NCBI GenBank assembly: GCA_030704225.1
Contig: CP131915.1
Location: 3,782,001-3,846,000 of the forward strand
Length of the DNA: 64,000 nt
From: Kosakonia sp. H02
GTDB lineage: Bacteria; Pseudomonadota; Gammaproteobacteria; Enterobacterales; Enterobacteriaceae
Reading direction: 5' to 3'
Shown: positions 53,824-62,689 of the stretch, in pieces
Layout: every line of letters starts with the position of its first letter
Numbering within the stretch: the stretch's first letter is position 1
Position numbers and translations under genes: made by a program
Notes under the pieces: generated by a model
Seen by the model: only the letters and a program-made list of their open reading frames with translations
The model's database searches: none
What the model was told of the DNA's origin: nothing

Positions 53824-53851
53824 AAAAATCCACGCCCAGGCGTGGATTTTT
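53824..53851. terminator. Bidirectional terminator with the AAAATCCACG stem
   Basis: AAAAATCCACGCC and GGCGTGGATTTTT form a near-perfect palindrome with A and T runs on both sides, between the convergent 564-residue gene and the PanE-like gene. Confidence 0.85.
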
Positions 53852-53863
53852 GTTGAGCGCAAA

Positions 53864-54754
53864 TTAACCCGGCCCCTCACTTCCTGCCGCCAGCAGCGGA
53901 ACTACTACGTCGCTGATGGGTACGGGAATACCGTGAGCGCGACCATATCTTTGTATTACGCCGTTGCGGATATCCCACTCCAGCGGGCGGTTGGCCTGCC
54001 GGTCGGCGAGAATTGACGTGCCTAAATCCGCCGGGGCACGCTGAAAATTATCGACAATCTTCTGCAAAACCTGGTCACTCAGAACAGCACCTTCCGCCCG
54101 CGCGACCGCCAGACATTCGCGCAGATACGCCAGTGCCAGTTCAGTAATATCACGGCGCGAGAACATCCCGGCCCGGCGATTTGCCAGCACCATCAGCCCC
54201 GCGACCGCATTTTGCAGCAGTTTGCGCCATGCTATCGAGACAAAATCGGATGCCAACTCAACCGCGCAGCGCGTACCGCTGAGCGCATCGACAACGCTTT
54301 TTGCCTGGGGCACATCTGGCAGCGTCAGGCGCGGTTTCGCGCGTAGCCAGACAGAGGCATCCGGCTCGCGTTGTGCCGGAAACCAGACGACCGAAGGCAG
54401 CACCGTTGCGCCATTAACGAAAGGCGCGAGCTGGGCTTTCTGCTCAACGCCGTTTTGCAGGGCACATACGACGGTGTTTTCATCGCACAATGCCTTCAGC
54501 CAACCGGCGCTGTCAGCCACCTGTGTGGTTTTCACCGCGACAAATACCAGCCCGAACGGGTGACTGACCGCCGTCGGATCGCGCAATACCGGACCCGGCA
54601 CCACAACTTCACCCTCATCGTGACGCAAAATTAACTGCGAATGCCCGGTGCGCCCGCAAAGCAGCGGTGTGCGGTCAACTTCATGCAGTGCCGCGGCGAT
54701 GGTCGTACCGATAGCTCCCGGCCCAATCAACGCCATCGTCGGATGGTCAGACAT
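53864..54754 (-). CDS. 2-dehydropantoate 2-reductase-like oxidoreductase (PanE family)
   Basis: This 296-residue NADP-dependent oxidoreductase has the nucleotide motif LIGPGAIGTTIAAAL at the N-terminus, ALQNGVEQ after the second Rossmann half, and the ApbA/PanE C-terminal helices with WRKLLQNAVAGLM and EWDIRNGVIQRYGRAHGIPVPI. The start at 54754 follows GGAG; the longer frame runs back into the upstream permease gene and is not coding. It may reduce another 2-keto acid rather than ketopantoate. It follows the permease gene by 20 bases. Confidence 0.88.
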   Translation of the reverse strand: MSDHPTMALIGPGAIGTTIAAALHEVDRTPLLCGRTGHSQLILRHDEGEVVVPGPVLRDPTAVSHPFGLVFVAVKTTQVADSAGWLKALCDENTVVCALQNGVEQKAQLAPFVNGATVLPSVVWFPAQREPDASVWLRAKPRLTLPDVPQAKSVVDALSGTRCAVELASDFVSIAWRKLLQNAVAGLMVLANRRAGMFSRRDITELALAYLRECLAVARAEGAVLSDQVLQKIVDNFQRAPADLGTSILADRQANRPLEWDIRNGVIQRYGRAHGIPVPISDVVVPLLAAGSEGPG

Positions 54755-54774
54755 TGTGAGTTCTCCTGATGTGA

Positions 54775-55602
54775 TTAACCGATAATCAGTGTGCCGGTGA
54801 CAATCACCGCGCACGCCAGCATTTTTCTTAGCGTTAACGTTTCGCCGAGAAAGAGATAACCCAGTACTGCGGCAAACAGCACGCTGGTTTCGCGAAGCGC
54901 AGAGACGGCGCCCATCGGTGCCGCTGCCATGGCGTAAATAATAATGCCGTAAGCCAGCAGCGAAACCAGACCGCCAGCCGCAGCACTCAATAAACCCGGC
55001 CGCCAGCGCAGTAAACTTTGGCTGTCGCGCAGCGTGATATAGAGCGCGGGCATCAGTACTCCCCATAATGCACTCATCCACACGGTATAGGAGAGCGCAT
55101 TGCCTGAGAGGCGGACACCCATACCATCTACCACGCTATACGCGGCGATAAAAGCCCCGGTCGCGAGGGAGTATTTCAGCCCCGGCATTGCCAGCCTGCG
55201 GCGTCTCAATGCAAGCATCAGAATGCCGACAGAAATGAGCAGGATGCCGCCAAGCGTGGTGAGTGCCATTTTTTCCCCGGCAAACAGTGCCGCCGCACAG
55301 GTAACCAGTAACGGCGAAGAACCGCGCGCAATCGGGTAGGTTTGGCTGAGATCGCCGCTCTGGTAACTGCGTATCAGACACAGGTTATACCCGACATGCA
55401 GCAGGGCCGATAACAGCGCGTACTTCCAGCTTGCGATGGCCGGTTGCGGCAGAAACAGCGCGATAACGACGCTGGTCAGGGCGATCGTTACGCACATGAT
55501 GGTCATCGACCACAACCGGTCAGTGCCGCCGCGTAATAACGCATTCCAGCTGGCATGCAGCAGGGCGGCAAATAATGTAAGCAAAATAATGGGTTCGGAC
55601 AT
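54775..55602 (-). CDS. DMT-family permease (EamA domains)
   Basis: This 275-residue membrane protein has about ten hydrophobic segments in two EamA repeats (SWNALLRGG in the first, TSVLFAAVLGYLFLGETLTLRK in the second). Such proteins usually export metabolites. It is upstream of and probably cotranscribed with the PanE-like reductase. The start has no strong ribosome-binding site. Substrate unknown. Confidence 0.88.
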   Translation of the reverse strand: MSEPIILLTLFAALLHASWNALLRGGTDRLWSMTIMCVTIALTSVVIALFLPQPAIASWKYALLSALLHVGYNLCLIRSYQSGDLSQTYPIARGSSPLLVTCAAALFAGEKMALTTLGGILLISVGILMLALRRRRLAMPGLKYSLATGAFIAAYSVVDGMGVRLSGNALSYTVWMSALWGVLMPALYITLRDSQSLLRWRPGLLSAAAGGLVSLLAYGIIIYAMAAAPMGAVSALRETSVLFAAVLGYLFLGETLTLRKMLACAVIVTGTLIIG

Positions 55603-55677
55603 GGGATGATGCTAAACAGCATGCGTCCGGATGAAAAGCGAAGTCTCGTCATTGCGCCATGAACAAATCCTCATGCA

Positions 55678-56583
55678 TTACCGGTAGCTGAGCTGGGCTT
55701 GCTGTGACTCTGCCAGCAGCCAGCGGCGGAATTTCACGATATGCGACTGCGTTTCGATGCCTTGCGGGCAGACGAAATAATAGGCGGCGGGTGAGGGAAA
55801 AGGGACGTCAAAGAGGCGCACCAGGCTGCCGTCGCCGATCTCTTTTTCAACGTGACCGCTGCGCGCAAGTGCAATGCCCTGACCCAGAAGCGCGGCTTCA
55901 ATCGTCATATTGGTGTCAGCGAAGCGGACGCTCTCATGCAGCACATCAATATTTACGCCGTTCTGCTTAAACCAGGCGTCCCATTTGGGTACCAGATCGG
56001 CACCATCACGCGTGAGCAGCGGATAGCGCAGCAGCTCGGCAGGTTCAGAAGGCGTGCCAAAACGCTGAAGCAGCGCCGGGCTGGCCACCGGAAATAACTG
56101 CTCGCGAAACATAAACTCCGTGAATAGCGCGGGATAATTACCGTGACCGAAACGGATCGCCACATCGGAATCTGTGCCGGCGAAGTTGATGGCTTGATCG
56201 GTACTTTCGAGGCTCACCAGAATATCCGGGTGTAAACGCGCTAAACCCGGCAGGCGCGGCAGAAGCCACTTCAGCGCAAACGAATAGGTGGTGTTTACAC
56301 GCAATCGAACCCGGCCATTTTGTTCCCGCAGATCGCCAAGTGTGGTTTCCAGTTTGCTAAAGAACTCGCGTACCAGCGGCGCGAGCGCGGCACCGGCAGG
56401 CGTCAGGCTGAGGGTTTTACCGCGCTGAAAAAGTTGCAGGCCCCAGATTTCCTCCAGGTTTTTTAGCTGATGACTGACCGCGCTTTGCGTAATAAAGAGC
56501 TCTGCGGCGGCGGAAGTAAACGTGGTGTGGCGAGTGGCGACTTCAAACGCCCGCAGCGTGGCGGTAGGGGGAAGGTCACGCAT
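55678..56583 (-). CDS. LysR-family regulator, GcvA-like
   Basis: This 301-residue protein starts RDLPPTATLRAFEVATRHTT with the helix-turn-helix FTSAAAELFITQSAVSHQL, as in the GcvA branch of LysR regulators. The effector domain is complete. AGGAA precedes the ATG. It lies between the DMT/PanE-like operon and the ACS-family permease, all on the same strand, so its target is unclear. Confidence 0.9.
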   Translation of the reverse strand: MRDLPPTATLRAFEVATRHTTFTSAAAELFITQSAVSHQLKNLEEIWGLQLFQRGKTLSLTPAGAALAPLVREFFSKLETTLGDLREQNGRVRLRVNTTYSFALKWLLPRLPGLARLHPDILVSLESTDQAINFAGTDSDVAIRFGHGNYPALFTEFMFREQLFPVASPALLQRFGTPSEPAELLRYPLLTRDGADLVPKWDAWFKQNGVNIDVLHESVRFADTNMTIEAALLGQGIALARSGHVEKEIGDGSLVRLFDVPFPSPAAYYFVCPQGIETQSHIVKFRRWLLAESQQAQLSYR

Positions 56584-56700
56584 TATTCTGTTCCTGTTAA
56601 TGAGCTAATACTCATGACACAGTATGTCGAATTGAATGTGAAAGACAGAGTGACAGAGAAAGAAGTACGGTGGGAAAGAGCCCTGCGGGTCTATGAAAAG

Positions 56701-56728
56701 AAAAATCCACGCCGCGGCGTGGATTTTT
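56701..56728. terminator. Bidirectional terminator with the AAAATCCACG stem
   Basis: AAAAATCCACGCC and GGCGTGGATTTTT with a 2-base centre. It ends transcription of the minus-strand permease gene and may also insulate the LysR gene promoter. Confidence 0.85.
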
Positions 56729-56806
56729 GTGAAGCGAAAAGGGCAACCAGACGTTGAACAGGACGTTCATCACATTGCCATTTTTAACGAGTTCCACGGG
56801 TTGCTT

Positions 56807-58153
56807 TTATGATTTGGCTTGTGGTTTGCGCAACCCTGTTTTCGCTGCAAACAACAGCAGAGTGATCAGACTTACGGTCAGCATGACAATATTCACCAGT
56901 AAACCCATGCCGAAATCGCCGGTCAGATCTTTCACGTACCCCATTGCTGTTGGGCCAAAAAAACCGCCCAGGTTACCGATGGAGTTAATCACAGCGATGC
57001 CGCCAGCCGCGGCTGATCCCACCATAAACTGTGGCGGGAGCGTCCAGAAAACCGGTAAAACGGCAAACAGACCTGCCGATGCCATGGTCAATCCGAGCAC
57101 ATTCAACAATGCGCCTTTACTGAATGCGGTCAACGCTATTCCAGCGATGGCTAACACCAGCGGTACCACGGTATGGAACACGCGCTCATTACGACGATCG
57201 GATCGCTTTCCCCACCACAACAGGGCAATAACGGCGGCAATATAAGGAATGACTGACAGAAAACCGGTCGCAATAAATGAAAAACCTGCGCTTTTAATGA
57301 GCTGCGGAAGCCAGAAGTTGACTGTCGCATTAGTCATGGAAATCCCGAGGAAGATGAGCGCAAGGCTAAGCACCAGAGGATGGAAAAAAATACGAGAAAC
57401 TTCAACGCTGGATGTATGCTGCCGCTGCGTTAAATCTTCATTCAAAACGTTGCGGGCAGTCTGTTTTTCCTGATCGGAAAGCCATTTAACATCCTCAACT
57501 TTTTCCGGCAGTCGCAGCCAGACAATGATACCCAGAATCACAGCCGGAACGGCCTCAATAACAAACAGCCATTGCCATCCTTGCAGACCGCTATGCGCAC
57601 CGGTGGAAAGAATGAGCCCGGAAACCGGCCCGCCGATAATTGTCGCCAGCGGATTGGACAGTAATAAAAAGCCGACAATTTGCGCGCGCCGTTTGTTCGG
57701 AAACCATTGTGTTAAGTAATAAAGAATGCCCGGATAAAAACCCGCTTCAGCAGCGCCTAACAAAAAACGTAGGGCAAGAAAGGATTTCGCATCCCAGACA
57801 AATGCCGTACAGGCGGATAAAAGCCCCCAGGTGATCATAATCCGGGCAATCCAGCGTCGGGCACCCACGCGGGCTAACATCAAATTACTGGGCACTTCAA
57901 AAATAAAATAACTAATAAAAAATATGCCGCTCCCCAGGCCGAATGCGGTAGCGGACAGACCGATATCTTCACGCATTGTTAATGCTGCGAAGCCCACATT
58001 CACCCGGTCGAGAAAAGCCGCAAAATAGCAAAGCACCAAAAATGGTAATAATCGCCAGGCGATTTTATTAAATGTTTTTTGCGTCGTTTCGCTCTCTTGA
58101 AGCGGAACATACGCCGATTTACTTGTAGATGTAACGGAGGAATTTTGTGACAT
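56807..58153 (-). CDS. MFS transporter, anion:cation symporter (ACS) family
   Basis: This 448-residue twelve-segment transporter has ACS features: FLDRVNVGFAALTMREDIG in helix 1, FFISYFIFEVPSNLMLARVG, and FLLGAAEAGFYPGILYYLT. The family takes up organic anions such as phthalate, tartrate or allantoate. It starts 22 bases downstream of the sulfatase gene on the same strand, so it may import a sulfated or related anionic substrate for that enzyme. Confidence 0.9.
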   Translation of the reverse strand: MSQNSSVTSTSKSAYVPLQESETTQKTFNKIAWRLLPFLVLCYFAAFLDRVNVGFAALTMREDIGLSATAFGLGSGIFFISYFIFEVPSNLMLARVGARRWIARIMITWGLLSACTAFVWDAKSFLALRFLLGAAEAGFYPGILYYLTQWFPNKRRAQIVGFLLLSNPLATIIGGPVSGLILSTGAHSGLQGWQWLFVIEAVPAVILGIIVWLRLPEKVEDVKWLSDQEKQTARNVLNEDLTQRQHTSSVEVSRIFFHPLVLSLALIFLGISMTNATVNFWLPQLIKSAGFSFIATGFLSVIPYIAAVIALLWWGKRSDRRNERVFHTVVPLVLAIAGIALTAFSKGALLNVLGLTMASAGLFAVLPVFWTLPPQFMVGSAAAGGIAVINSIGNLGGFFGPTAMGYVKDLTGDFGMGLLVNIVMLTVSLITLLLFAAKTGLRKPQAKS

Positions 58154-58175
58154 TTGTCTCTGCCTTTTTATAATT

Positions 58176-59672
58176 TTAGAAACCTACCACTTGCCCCGGA
58201 TCGGCCGAGGTTGCCAGTGGCGGGAAGTGAATGCCGCGCTGACCTGAAAGCCCACGATTAACAGGCAGGACAAATTCAGGCGGTTCGCAGCCTGTGAAGG
58301 TGCCGTTATTAACCCACGCCAGATCGCTGCCGTAGAGTTCTTGTAATAGTTGTTGTTTCAATGAGCCGATGACATCGTGCATAGCCTCATGCCGGGAGAG
58401 ATCGTGTTGTTCGCCCGGATCGCTCTCTAAATCAAACAGTTGGAAATGGTTTCCCGCCGGATACCAGAGAAGTTTAAAGCGCCCGTCGGTAAGCATTCGG
58501 CTGGCGAGCGGGCCTTCAAGGCTCTCGCCGTAAAACGTGCTGCGCTGCCGTTCGCCGGTCATCGATATGCCATCGCAACTTTCCGGTACGGGGATATCAC
58601 ACAGCGTGAGCAACGTTGGCATGATGTCCTGGAGCCCTACCAGGCGCTTGTCACAGCGGCCGGGCTGAATGCGGTTCGAACCTGCCCGATCCACAACAAT
58701 CATCGGTATTTGTGCTGAACCCTGGTAAAAATAGCGTTTGGCGTACATGCCATGGTCGCCGAGCATATCCCCGTGGTCGCTGGTGAAGACAATGATGGTG
58801 TCATCCAGGATGCCTTCTTCCCGCAACGAGCCTATCAGCAGGCGGATTTGGTGATCGATATGGGTGCATTGCGCGTAAAAGGCGCGTCGCATATCGTCGT
58901 ACTGCTCTGGCGGTAGCGGCGGTTTGAGTTGTTGATTCATGGCGAGCGCATAGGGAAGGTCTGCCGCTCGTGACCATTCACTTTGTTGTGGGCCATCAAT
59001 ATTACGCAGGCGATAACGATCGAAATAACTGCTCAGCGGGACAATGGGCGGGTGAGGATGAGTATAGGAAACGTACCAAAAGGCGGGACGCGTCGGGTCA
59101 CGGCGGCGGATATTCTTCGCTGCCGTTTGTGTTACCCAGTTGGTCACGTGCAGCTTCTCGTCCAGGTGCCATGTCCGCCAGCTATATTCGTTATTGCTCA
59201 TGCCATGCATAAATTGCTGACCGGCAACGCCATTTTCCGCGAGGAAAATTTCGTAATCATCCACGCCGCCCAGATGGCTGCGTCCCTCTTCAGCGATAAA
59301 GGCCTCTTCAAAACCGATACGATCGCGTGTGGGGTAAACGTGTAATTTCCCGGTGGCTGACGTTTGATAACCGGCACGGGCAAATGTACCTGCCAGCGTT
59401 GGCATATCCGGCATTGGCAGCGCAGGCTGAAAGATTCGATCGCCATGTTTTCGCGATGTTGTACCGGTCATGATCGTCCTGCGCGCAGGGATACAAATCG
59501 GGCAAGGTGACCAGGCATTTGGAAAATGGACCCCCGAACGAGCCAGATTGTCGATAGTCGGTGTTTCAATAAAGCGATTACCGGCAAAACCAAACAGGTG
59601 GCCTGGCCATTGATCCACGGTGATAAACAGGACGTGGGGGCGTTTTGTTAACGTTGAATTATTGCTGTTCAT
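58176..59672 (-). CDS. Cytoplasmic sulfatase (alkaline phosphatase superfamily)
   Basis: This 498-residue protein should hydrolyse a sulfate ester. It has the metal-binding TVDQWPG near residue 20 and the sulfatase motif Cys60-I-P-A-R, where the cysteine must be converted to formylglycine. A second metal region is FTSDHGDMLGDHG. No signal peptide is seen, so the substrate must enter the cell, which fits the permease gene just downstream. It is divergent from a LysR gene with a palindrome between them. No formylglycine-generating enzyme is encoded in the window. Phosphonate or phosphodiester substrates are less likely because of the CxPxR motif. Confidence 0.9.
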   Translation of the reverse strand: MNSNNSTLTKRPHVLFITVDQWPGHLFGFAGNRFIETPTIDNLARSGVHFPNAWSPCPICIPARRTIMTGTTSRKHGDRIFQPALPMPDMPTLAGTFARAGYQTSATGKLHVYPTRDRIGFEEAFIAEEGRSHLGGVDDYEIFLAENGVAGQQFMHGMSNNEYSWRTWHLDEKLHVTNWVTQTAAKNIRRRDPTRPAFWYVSYTHPHPPIVPLSSYFDRYRLRNIDGPQQSEWSRAADLPYALAMNQQLKPPLPPEQYDDMRRAFYAQCTHIDHQIRLLIGSLREEGILDDTIIVFTSDHGDMLGDHGMYAKRYFYQGSAQIPMIVVDRAGSNRIQPGRCDKRLVGLQDIMPTLLTLCDIPVPESCDGISMTGERQRSTFYGESLEGPLASRMLTDGRFKLLWYPAGNHFQLFDLESDPGEQHDLSRHEAMHDVIGSLKQQLLQELYGSDLAWVNNGTFTGCEPPEFVLPVNRGLSGQRGIHFPPLATSADPGQVVGF

Positions 59673-59777
59673 TTTTTAGCTCTTTCAATGAGTTATGGCG
59701 TTTTTCTGCCGGGACAAGAAAAGCTTTCCCTGGTGGAATCATTGTCATTAAAAAGAATATGTAATAAAAAATGAGCT

Positions 59778-59800
59778 ACAAATTAGATTTCCTAATTTGT
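59778..59800. promoter_or_regulatory. Perfect palindrome in the divergent LysR/sulfatase region, candidate LysR site
   Basis: ACAAATTAG and CTAATTTGT form perfect 9-base arms around 5 bases and contain the T-N11-A signature of LysR binding sites. It lies 30 bases before the LysR start and 105 bases before the sulfatase start. Confidence 0.65.
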
Positions 59801-59829
59801 TATCTTCTAATTACATCCAGGTCACAGTT

Positions 59830-60750
59830 ATGGATCAAAAAAGCTTGATGTCGTTTGTCGTGCTGGCCGAGGAGTTGCAATTCATCCGCGCGGCAAAGCG
59901 ACTGAATGTCACGCAATCAGCGTTAAGCCAGTTAATCGCTCGCCTTGAAAAAGAGCTGGGCGTGGAGCTTTTTGAGCGCACCAAACGTAGTGTTCGCTTG
60001 TCACAATGCGGACATGTTTTTTTACCCGAAGCGCGAAAAGTCATTGAGGATATTGATAAAGCCGCAGAAACGGCGCGCCGCGCCGCCAGGGGACAAGTGG
60101 GTAAAATTGCTGTCGCCTATGTTGATGCTGCCCCCTTCAGCCTGCTTTCGCCGGTGATTATGCAATTTCGTAAAGCCTGGCCGGATGTCGAAATGGTATT
60201 GCATGAAATGACGTCAGCAGATCAATTCGACGCGTTGCAACATGATCACATCGACATCGGCTTGTTGCGACCGTTATACCAGGCGGAGTGGATGCGAAGC
60301 GCGACGTTGCTGGAAGAGCCTTACGTGGTGGCGATGCATAAAGAGCATGAGCTTGCCGCGCTGGAGGCGGTGCACATTCGCGCACTTATCAGGGAGAAAT
60401 TTCTCTTTACCTCCAAAGAGAAAGCGAAATACATCTACAGCAACTGGGACGCCATATTTTCTCGCCATGGGATGTTACCGATAGTGGTTCAGGAGGTGAA
60501 TCAACTCCACGCGCTGTTAAGCCTGGTTGGGGCGGGTATGGGAATGGCGTTTCTGCCGCTGTCGGTGGCGCAGAATAACAATCATGGTGTTGTCTACCGA
60601 CCCATTACTGGCATTGATACACCTTGCGCGCAACTGAATATCGCCTGGCGTGATGGAACCCATAACGCGCTCATCAGTAATTTCGTTCATACTGCGAAGC
60701 AGGTAAGTGCAAGGGTGAAAAGGGATAAAAACGTCCTGGCGGCGCATTAA
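59830..60750 (+). CDS. LysR-family regulator of the sulfatase locus
   Basis: This 306-residue protein begins MDQKSLMSFVVLAEELQFIR with the helix-turn-helix AAKRLNVTQSALSQLIARLE and a complete substrate-binding-like effector domain. ATG 59830 is preferred over an upstream in-frame start because it gives the standard LysR N-terminus. It is divergent from the sulfatase gene and convergent with the second sulfatase gene. It probably controls both flanks and itself through the palindrome at 59778-59800. Confidence 0.9.
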   Translation: MDQKSLMSFVVLAEELQFIRAAKRLNVTQSALSQLIARLEKELGVELFERTKRSVRLSQCGHVFLPEARKVIEDIDKAAETARRAARGQVGKIAVAYVDAAPFSLLSPVIMQFRKAWPDVEMVLHEMTSADQFDALQHDHIDIGLLRPLYQAEWMRSATLLEEPYVVAMHKEHELAALEAVHIRALIREKFLFTSKEKAKYIYSNWDAIFSRHGMLPIVVQEVNQLHALLSLVGAGMGMAFLPLSVAQNNNHGVVYRPITGIDTPCAQLNIAWRDGTHNALISNFVHTAKQVSARVKRDKNVLAAH

Positions 60751-60765
60751 GAGCACGCAGAAGAA

Positions 60766-60788
60766 AAGAGGCCAGAGTCTGGCCTCTT
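60766..60788. terminator. Bidirectional terminator between the LysR and second sulfatase genes
   Basis: AAGAGGCCAG, loop AGT, CTGGCCTCTT: perfect 10-base arms between the two convergent genes. The T tract is short. Confidence 0.7.
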
Positions 60789-60808
60789 GTATGAGTGTCT
60801 CAGCGTTA

Positions 60809-62656
60809 TTATTGTGCGGAGATCCCATCTTCCATACGGTTGAACTTGTAGAAGAACGGAACGGGGTCGACAACCGGTGGATTACTGTATTTTTGCGCTT
60901 CCTGCTGCCAAAGGTTTTTCAACTCTGCCAGTTTTTCCGGATATTTCGCCGCCAGATCGGTTGATTCCGAATAATCATTGGCGGTGTTAAACAGCTGCCA
61001 TTGGTCGTTTGCGTAGTCCGTGCCAATCCGGTGCATAGCCACTGCACGCCAGTCACCTTTGGTAATTGCCCTTTGACCACGCAGTTCAAAGTACTGCACA
61101 TCGCGGGTTTTGGCCGTATCTGAATTTAATGTTGGCAGGAATGATTTGCCCGCGACCGGAATTTGTTTTACGCCGTCAACGACGTCAGCAAATTTTGTCC
61201 CGGCTGCATCCAGAATGGTGGGGGCCAGGTCAATAACGCTGACGTACTGGTGGCGAATGACGCCTGGTTTCTGAATCTGTTTAGGCCAGGAGACAATCAG
61301 CGGCGTGCGGATCCCGCCTAAATAGGGCCACAACTTATAGCGACGGAAAGGCGTGCTGCCTGCATAAGCCCACGGGCGCTGATAGAGCATATCTGTATTC
61401 GGGCCACCGGCCTCATCCAGATGGGCATCCATTTCCGCGACAGTGGTGTTATCCATATAGGCACGACGGAAACCACCGTTCGGGCCACCTTCGGAAGCTG
61501 CGCCGTTATCGGTAATAAACATGACCACGGTGTTATCAAACTGATTGGTGGATTTCAGATACTGAACCAGCCGGCCAATTTGCTCATCCGTGTGAGTAAT
61601 AAAACCTGCGTATGTTTCCATAAAGCGACTGAAAACGCGTTTATGTTGTTCATCCAGCGAATCCCAGGCCGCATCACCTTTCTCACGCGGCGGGAGAACA
61701 GTATTTGCCGGTATAACGCCCAGTTTTTTCTGGCGTTCAAAACGTTCGAGGCGCAGTTTATCCCAGCCCTGGCTGTACTTGCCTTTGTAGGCATCAATAT
61801 AAGATTGCGGTACTTGCAACGGTGAGTGTGCAGCCCCAAAAGCGAGATAGACAAATTTTGGCTTATCCGACTTTTCTTTGAAGGCACCGATAGCGTGATC
61901 GACCAGATCAACAGAGAGGTGATAGCCCGGTTTGTCCGGTTTGGGGAGTTCTTTATTATTTTCCACTAAATCAGGGTGATATTGCGGTGAATGACCACTC
62001 AGGAAGCCGTAGTAGTAATCAAATCCTTTCTGTCTCGGCCAGAATTTTTGGTTACGTTCAGGCGCATCTTTGTATTCAGGTGCGATATGCCATTTTCCCA
62101 GCGCATAGGTTGAGTAGCCCGCCTGGTGCAGGGCCTGGGCCATGGTTTGCGCATTCATTGGCATTTCACCGCTGTTGGCTGGGCCTGCTCCCAGCGGCGT
62201 TTCCGGCGCAGGTGCATTCGTGCCTTTCGGCGGCAACTCTTCCATATTGACAGTCTGATTGTTGCGTCCGGTCATCAACGCAGCACGCGTCGGCGCGCAC
62301 ATGGAACTGGTATCGAACCGGTTATAGCGCAGTCCCGAATACGCCAGCAAATCGATATTAGGCGTTTTAATCTCAGAGCCAAATGCGCCGATGTCCCCAA
62401 ACCCCATGTCATCAAGCACAATCATCACGACGTTGGGTTGTTGCTTCGTTTTCTCTGCGGTGGGCTGGGTCTGTCCGGCGGCCGTGAAGGACGCCATCAG
62501 CATACCTGCCATAGCGGTGCCCGTAGCCAGAATGCTGAGTAACTTTTTCCGCGAGGGAAAAAGGGGGCTATTACTTTGTTGAACGTCATTGTTCTGGTGT
62601 GAAGCGGCAAAAATTTCCTGCCTGTCTTTATAAAGCGATGTAACGAGCGTTCTCAT
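60809..62656 (-). CDS. Exported arylsulfatase-type sulfatase
   Basis: This 615-residue sulfatase has metal-binding Asp82-Asp83 in IVLDDMGFGD and the formylglycine motif Cys120-A-P-T-R in a typical SSMCAPTRAALMTGR context. A hydrophobic segment at about 38-60, behind RKK, looks like a signal peptide with an unusually long 37-residue N-region. AAGGA lies before ATG 62656, so I keep this start. It would need a maturase, which is not in the window. A porin gene lies just upstream on the same strand and may admit the sulfated substrate. Confidence 0.9.
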   Translation of the reverse strand: MRTLVTSLYKDRQEIFAASHQNNDVQQSNSPLFPSRKKLLSILATGTAMAGMLMASFTAAGQTQPTAEKTKQQPNVVMIVLDDMGFGDIGAFGSEIKTPNIDLLAYSGLRYNRFDTSSMCAPTRAALMTGRNNQTVNMEELPPKGTNAPAPETPLGAGPANSGEMPMNAQTMAQALHQAGYSTYALGKWHIAPEYKDAPERNQKFWPRQKGFDYYYGFLSGHSPQYHPDLVENNKELPKPDKPGYHLSVDLVDHAIGAFKEKSDKPKFVYLAFGAAHSPLQVPQSYIDAYKGKYSQGWDKLRLERFERQKKLGVIPANTVLPPREKGDAAWDSLDEQHKRVFSRFMETYAGFITHTDEQIGRLVQYLKSTNQFDNTVVMFITDNGAASEGGPNGGFRRAYMDNTTVAEMDAHLDEAGGPNTDMLYQRPWAYAGSTPFRRYKLWPYLGGIRTPLIVSWPKQIQKPGVIRHQYVSVIDLAPTILDAAGTKFADVVDGVKQIPVAGKSFLPTLNSDTAKTRDVQYFELRGQRAITKGDWRAVAMHRIGTDYANDQWQLFNTANDYSESTDLAAKYPEKLAELKNLWQQEAQKYSNPPVVDPVPFFYKFNRMEDGISAQ

Positions 62657-62689
62657 TGCGTGATTCCTTATTAATAAAAGGTATCGGGT

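Noticed and set aside
54755..55081. Long N-terminal extension of the PanE-like protein
   Set aside because: It overlaps the permease gene out of frame, and GGAG before 54754 plus the immediate nucleotide-binding motif fix the start.
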